From: Halogranum rubrum | GTDB lineage: Archaea > Halobacteriota > Halobacteria > Halobacteriales > Haloferacaceae | Direction of reading: 5' to 3' | Length of the DNA: 64,000 bases | Assembly: GCF_900114455.1 (NCBI RefSeq) | Contig: NZ_FOTC01000001.1 | Location: 1,513,058-1,577,057, forward strand | Shown here: piece by piece, positions 60,065-64,000 of the stretch | Position numbering within the stretch: the stretch's first letter is position 1 | Layout: the number at the start of each line of letters is the position of its first letter | Notes under the pieces: generated by a model | Told to the model about the DNA's origin: nothing | Database searches by the model: none | What the model saw: only the letters and a program-made list of their open reading frames with translations | Program-made: the position numbers and the translations under genes

Positions 60065-60745
60065 TCACCGAACCGGGCGAATCCGCTCGCGACGTTCGTC
60101 GAGCACGGTGAACGACTCGTCACGGCGGGTCTCCAGCCAGTAGAGTAGCCGCTCGGCCCAGCGCAGTTTCTTCGCCTTCATCGCGTCGACCTGTGGGTCG
60201 TCGAAGTCCCACCCGAGAAAACGGAGTTCAGTTGCGCCGAACTCGTCGGCGAGGAACGCCGCTCTGTCGCCGTCGGTGAACCCGCCGTAATCGACGACGG
60301 GGCCGACTGGAGCGGCCTGCGTCGTCGCCAGCACGTGGTCCGTATCGAACTGCGGAACCCACTCACGGACGGCGGGGACGTTGTCGCCGTGGGCGTGGGC
60401 CGCGACGGGCGTTCCCTCGCGAGTCAACTCCACGGCCGTCTCGGGATTTTTGTCTAAATCGGTGACCATCAGGTCGACGTCGACACCGGCGTCGAGAAGG
60501 ATGTCCGTCGCCGTCGACGCCGCGAACACGACGTCGGCGTCGGCGGCCGTCTCTAGTTCGTCGGCGAGCGAGGGACCAGCACCAGCGACGGCGACAGTCG
60601 CGCCAGCGACGTGGTCGAACCGACTCGTGTCGAAGGGGCGAGCCAGTTCGGCGAGGACGTCTCTGGCGTGTTCGTCGGCATCGCGTCCGAAGCCGAAGTC
60701 GGCGAGAATCGATTCGTACACCGGTTCCCAGTCGTCGAAGTTCAT
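60065..60745 (-). CDS. mptE: 6-hydroxymethylpterin diphosphokinase MptE-like
   Basis: A 226-aa protein of the archaeal MptE/DUF115 family, which transfers diphosphate to 6-hydroxymethyl-dihydropterin for tetrahydromethanopterin or archaeal folate synthesis. Motifs: TVAVAGAGPSLADELETAAD, DLMVTDLDKNPETAVELTRE, AHAHGDNVPAVREWV and LGWDFDDPQ. The start MNFDDWEPVYESIL at 60745 is preferred over an upstream codon at 60790. It lies 135 nt downstream of a folP-like gene on the same strand, a matching pterin context. Confidence 0.9.
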   Translation of the reverse strand: MNFDDWEPVYESILADFGFGRDADEHARDVLAELARPFDTSRFDHVAGATVAVAGAGPSLADELETAADADVVFAASTATDILLDAGVDVDLMVTDLDKNPETAVELTREGTPVAAHAHGDNVPAVREWVPQFDTDHVLATTQAAPVGPVVDYGGFTDGDRAAFLADEFGATELRFLGWDFDDPQVDAMKAKKLRWAERLLYWLETRRDESFTVLDERRERIRPVR

Positions 60746-60880
60746 AGCTGTGGCTCCGGAGTGTAACGGTATGAGCCGGAGTGACACCAAGTACCCCTAC
60801 CCGTGTGTCGTTCCGGCTTCCACCTGCACGGTTGCTTCTGGGGAGTCATAAGTTTTCTCTTCGACGTATCGAGCGTGGAG

Positions 60881-62026
60881 TTATCTCGACGACTCCGTGA
60901 TTCGTTCGAGTGCGGCGTCGAGCGCACCGGATACTCCACCCACCGCAGTCGCCGTATTCTCGAACGCGACGGGCGTGCCAACGGCGAGAAGACTGGTTCC
61001 GTCGTCCCCCTCGACGAGGACGAGCGTCGTCTCTGTCGCGGCGGCCCGGAGCGCACCCTTCTCCTCGCTGTCGAGACCGGTGAGTTCGAAGACGCGGGTC
61101 GTCGCGTGTCGGGCGGCGTCGGCGTCGCCACCGACTCTGTCGACGTGGCGGCGTGCCTCGCTGACGCTGGTGACGTCGAGTTCTTCGACGTCGACATCGC
61201 CTGCCTCGCGGACACGACGGCGGGCGAACCGCTTACCGATGAGCGCCGCGTCGCGCGTCTCGGCGACGTCGTGGGTGCGGACGACGTGGGCACCGCGTTC
61301 GACGGCCATCGACGTGGCGGCGAGACTGACGGGCAGTGCCTCCTCGGTCGAACGCCCGGCGACGTCGCGGAGGAAGTTCTTCCGGTTGATGGACACGAGG
61401 ATAGGCTGGCCGAAACCGCGGAACTCCCGGAGTCGCTCGAACGTCTCGCGGTCATCCTCCAGCGTTTTGGCCTCGCTCCACCCGCCGAACGCCGGGTCGA
61501 CGATGGTCTTGTCGGTTATGCCGTTGAGTTTCAGTGCCTCGTAGATGTCGTCGACGTCCTCGACCGCGCCGGGGCGTTCGAGGTCCGGTGGACTCGCCAT
61601 CTTGGCGACGGCGGCGTCGCGGGCGTCGCACACCTCGGGCATCTTCGGGTCGGCGAACCCGCAGATGTCGTTGACCATGTCGAAGTTGGCGTCGAGGGCG
61701 GCTTCGGCGACTTCGTGGTATCTCGTTTCGATAGAGAAGACGGCGTCACCGGAGACGCTCTCGACGACCTCGATTGCCGTGTCGAGGCGGTCGAGTTCGT
61801 CTTCTGCAGACAGGACTTCGAACTTCTTGTTGGCAGATTCGAGGCCGACGTCGACGATATCCGCACCCTCGTCGATGAGTTCGCGGTCGACGTACTCGGC
61901 GGCCTCGCCGGCGTCGTCGAAGACGCTCGGCTTGTACGGTGACTCCTTCGAGACGTTCAGCACGCCCATGATTCGCGGGGGATAGTCGTCACCGATGCCG
62001 AGTCCGGCGGCGTCCACGTTTCGCAT
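60881..62026 (-). CDS. Dihydropteroate synthase-like protein
   Basis: A 381-aa TIM-barrel protein related to dihydropteroate synthase (FolP): IMGVLNVSKESPYKPSVF, EGADIVDVGLESANKKFE, DMVNDICGFADPKMPEVC, PILVSINRKNFLRDVAGR, AAATSMAVERGAHVVRTHDV. The signature GGESTRPG is replaced by GLESANKK and the first-loop D-S-F by K-E-S, so p-aminobenzoate binding may differ. The C-terminal ~90 residues (after residue 285) are an extra alpha/beta part. Likely acts in folate or methanopterin synthesis with MptE, though another substrate is possible. The start at 62026 has catatgtagg about 27 nt upstream. Confidence 0.85.
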   Translation of the reverse strand: MRNVDAAGLGIGDDYPPRIMGVLNVSKESPYKPSVFDDAGEAAEYVDRELIDEGADIVDVGLESANKKFEVLSAEDELDRLDTAIEVVESVSGDAVFSIETRYHEVAEAALDANFDMVNDICGFADPKMPEVCDARDAAVAKMASPPDLERPGAVEDVDDIYEALKLNGITDKTIVDPAFGGWSEAKTLEDDRETFERLREFRGFGQPILVSINRKNFLRDVAGRSTEEALPVSLAATSMAVERGAHVVRTHDVAETRDAALIGKRFARRRVREAGDVDVEELDVTSVSEARRHVDRVGGDADAARHATTRVFELTGLDSEEKGALRAAATETTLVLVEGDDGTSLLAVGTPVAFENTATAVGGVSGALDAALERITESSR

Positions 62027-62086
62027 GAGAAGGTGTGAGGACCCGGCCTACATATGCCACCCGGAAGCGGCCGTCCGTGGTCCGAG

Positions 62087-63865
62087 TTACTCGAACGAGA
62101 CGGTCAGCGTCGGCGGCGTCGACCCTTCGGCGGACGAGAAGTCCCAGCCGTCTCGTCCCGACGGGTGGAACAGCCACCCGTAGTTCGAGTCGCCGTCGAC
62201 CCACGATTGCACGCTGGTCGTGACGTCGATGTTCGTCGACCCGACCCGGACGAATCCAGTGGTCGCGTCGGCCCCGCTGGCCGCCTCGCTACCCACCTGC
62301 ACACCATTCCCGAGTGAGTCCCACGTGTCGCTGTCGCTCCACGCGGTACGCATCCGGTAGAGAGACGCGCCGTGACCTTCGCCGGTCGTCTGGATGGTGA
62401 GCGTCGCCGACGTCACCGTCGCACCACTGGGAACCTGCCCGCTCGAACTGCCGACGATGCTGTCGAAGCGAACGAGCGCCTGGACGACGTCGCCCGACCC
62501 GCGGGGGTCGCTACGGTCGACGTTCAACACTCCCGCCGACCCGTTGTCGGCGGTCGGTTCTGCCTCTTGCAGGTAGGTGTCGACGGTGCCGCTGTAGCCG
62601 TCGCGTCCCGACTGGAAGGTGACGGTGCCTGCTTCGTCGTCAGGGTTCGGTTCGGGTTCAGGTTCGGGTTCGGGTTCAGGTTCTGGCTCCGGTTCCGGCT
62701 CAGGTTCTGGCTCAGGTTCGGGTTCCACACTACCCGACGGTTCGCCGAAGCGGTCGACGAAGTCGAGGTCGAAACTGAACTCGCTGTCGCTGTCGGTCTC
62801 GAATCGGCCGAGCGACGGCGAGTACGTCCGGACGAGAATTCGGTCGTCGCCGCCCGACCCACCGCCGGGGTGGAAGGTGAGCAGTCGCATCCAACCGTCA
62901 CCGCCGCGTGACCGGTCTTGGTAGTCGGCCACTATCTCGTAGACTGCGAGGCCGTCGTTGTTCTCCGAGACTTGGTGAGCTTCGCCGTCTCTGTTGGTGA
63001 AGTGGCCGTTGAGAACCATGAACACCTGGCTGTTCGACTGGATGAGCTTTCGCCACGTCCTGCCGCCGGGGTTCCCGTTCGGGCGATTGTCGTCCGAGCT
63101 GCCGTCGATAGTCGTGTTTCCCCACTCGCCTTGGATGCTCTTCATGTAGCCACCGCTGTCTTTGAGATAGGAGTGCGTCGTGACGATGGTCGGATAGTCG
63201 CGATACTGTCGGAGGATTCGGTTCGCCCACCCGAACGGGGTGTCCGCGTCGCTACTACTCCCCGGAATCTCCCACTCCAAGGCGAGGTGGAGGAACTCGT
63301 AGCCACCGGCAGAGAAGAACTGGTAGTGACTCAGTCCGTCGGGACCGCTCCCGCCGTACCAACTGTACCCGCTGTACCGAGACGGGCCGAAGTACTCGCG
63401 GTAGTGCTCGACGCTCCTCACCCCCCACGTCCCCTCACGGACCCAGTCGTGGTTACCGGGAATCGCGGAGTAGGGGACGACGCCGTCGAGTCGACTCATC
63501 ACCTCGTCCATCCGTTGCCACTGGTCTTCTTCCTCGGCGGTTTCGACGATGTCGCCGACGTGCGAGACGAACCGGATGTTCTGGGCGTTGCGGTTGTCGG
63601 CAATCCACTCCGTCTGGTCGTGAGCGTATCCGACGAGCGATGAACTCTCTGCGTACTTCTGTGTGTCGGGGAGGACCGCAACCGTCCACGGGGCGGTCTG
63701 TGCACTCACGATTCGGGTGCCGAGCGTTCCGACGCCCCCGAGGAGGGCGAGGCCGGTGACTCCAGACAGTTTCAGTGCGTCTCGCCGACTGAGTCCGCCT
63801 TCGGCCCAATGTGACGCTTTCTCGTCAGTAACGGTCCACCTCGGTGAGGATATCTGTCGTTGCAT
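62087..63865 (-). CDS. Tat-exported metallophosphoesterase with EP-repeat linker and DNRLRE domain
   Basis: A 592-aa exported protein. Tat signal around residues 24-55 ([20 protein letters not shown]). Metallophosphoesterase domain, about residues 60-330: [58 protein letters not shown], which supply the usual Asp/His/Asn metal ligands. Then a linker of about 14 Glu-Pro repeats (62648-62728). The last ~170 residues form a DNRLRE-type beta-sandwich, a carbohydrate- or surface-binding module. The start [10 protein letters not shown] at 63865 has gattatc about 27 nt upstream. Substrate unknown. Confidence 0.88.
   Translation of the reverse strand: MQRQISSPRWTVTDEKASHWAEGGLSRRDALKLSGVTGLALLGGVGTLGTRIVSAQTAPWTVAVLPDTQKYAESSSLVGYAHDQTEWIADNRNAQNIRFVSHVGDIVETAEEEDQWQRMDEVMSRLDGVVPYSAIPGNHDWVREGTWGVRSVEHYREYFGPSRYSGYSWYGGSGPDGLSHYQFFSAGGYEFLHLALEWEIPGSSSDADTPFGWANRILRQYRDYPTIVTTHSYLKDSGGYMKSIQGEWGNTTIDGSSDDNRPNGNPGGRTWRKLIQSNSQVFMVLNGHFTNRDGEAHQVSENNDGLAVYEIVADYQDRSRGGDGWMRLLTFHPGGGSGGDDRILVRTYSPSLGRFETDSDSEFSFDLDFVDRFGEPSGSVEPEPEPEPEPEPEPEPEPEPEPEPEPNPDDEAGTVTFQSGRDGYSGTVDTYLQEAEPTADNGSAGVLNVDRSDPRGSGDVVQALVRFDSIVGSSSGQVPSGATVTSATLTIQTTGEGHGASLYRMRTAWSDSDTWDSLGNGVQVGSEAASGADATTGFVRVGSTNIDVTTSVQSWVDGDSNYGWLFHPSGRDGWDFSSAEGSTPPTLTVSFE
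62642..62730 (-). repeat. Glu-Pro codon repeat in the metallophosphoesterase linker
   Basis: A run of GGTTCx hexamers on the plus strand (ggttcgggttcaggttcggg...) encoding about 14 Glu-Pro units on the minus strand. The hexamer variation (ggttca, ggttcg, ggctcc, ggttct) shows some age. Length may vary between strains by slippage. Confidence 0.85.
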
Positions 63866-64000
63866 CGTAAATCTCCGAAAGATAATCACGCTCTGAGAGC
63901 ATCTTTCTTGTGTATGTATTGTCATTTATGTCGACTGTCCGGTGTTCCGTCTCGTCCGCCCGACAGAGTCCTCGTTCGTCGCGGTCCGACACCGAGTGAG

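Noticed and set aside
1..64000. CRISPR arrays, intact insertion sequences, rRNA genes or a replication origin
   Set aside because: No regularly spaced repeats of 25-40 nt, no readable transposase, and no Orc1/Cdc6 gene with flanking ORB repeats were seen.

Overview
The window is chromosomal DNA from a haloarchaeon (class Halobacteria). The evidence is high G+C with strong G/C bias at third codon positions, very acidic proteins, Tat-type (RR) export signals, archaeal core genes (pelota, RqcH, Elp3, UPF0179, MptE), several haloarchaea-restricted families (DUF7344-like, amphi-Trp, TbsP-like), and mostly leaderless genes with an AT-rich TATA-like box about 25-30 nt upstream of the start codon. 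The family Haloferacaceae is plausible, but I cannot fix the genus from sequence alone.

Layout. 1-2.9 kb: a 3'-truncated CRY-DASH gene and two paralogous winged-helix/membrane genes. 2.9-10.7 kb: a tight minus-strand operon of two PrkA-type kinases, a YeaH/YhbH protein and a SpoVR protein, behind a 600-bp partly AT-rich control region. 11.3-20.8 kb: small conserved genes, tRNA-Leu(CAA), an inositol-phosphatase-like enzyme, an Lrp regulator, a DUF63 membrane protein, and a fused E1-like/YcaO cyclodehydratase. 21-26.8 kb: an exported nuclease/lamin-tail protein, a TbsP-like regulator, a small membrane protein and a CHAT (caspase-like) protein. 26.9-30 kb: one-carbon metabolism (glyA, folD). 30-44 kb: mixed housekeeping genes (NUDIX, DUF1028, amphi-Trp, PadR, AI-2E-type and MgtC-type membrane proteins, class III aminotransferase, TOBE protein, mutY, CPA2 antiporter, FMN reductase, tdk, YIP1) plus a probable structured RNA near 34.0-34.13 kb. 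44-53 kb: a RecJ/DHH-family protein with degenerate catalytic motifs, a lipoprotein, a regulator divergent from a methyltransferase-MFS pair, and elp3 behind a 16-codon upstream ORF. 53-59.5 kb: RqcH and pelota (stalled-ribosome rescue) flanking three DUF4013 membrane proteins. 59.6-64 kb: pterin genes (mptE, a folP-like gene) and an exported metallophosphoesterase.

Functional links. PrkA1-PrkA2-YeaH-SpoVR form one stress-kinase module. GlyA and FolD, and MptE and the FolP-like protein, belong to linked one-carbon and pterin chemistry. RqcH and pelota act in the same quality-control pathway. The methyltransferase and MFS pair look co-transcribed and may be controlled by the divergent regulator.

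The least expected signal is a recurring pattern in which the 3' end of a gene, including stop codon or tRNA terminus, is repeated just downstream. It occurs at tRNA-Leu, the inositol-phosphatase gene, the lrp gene, the DUF63 gene and elp3. At tRNA-Leu and elp3 the copies are separated by short segments full of hairpins. At elp3 the downstream copy keeps the same 21 amino acids with different synonymous codons. This looks like miniature integrations or copy events at gene 3' ends, and I rank it as the best candidate for something undescribed. No CRISPR array, intact insertion sequence, rRNA or replication origin was seen.
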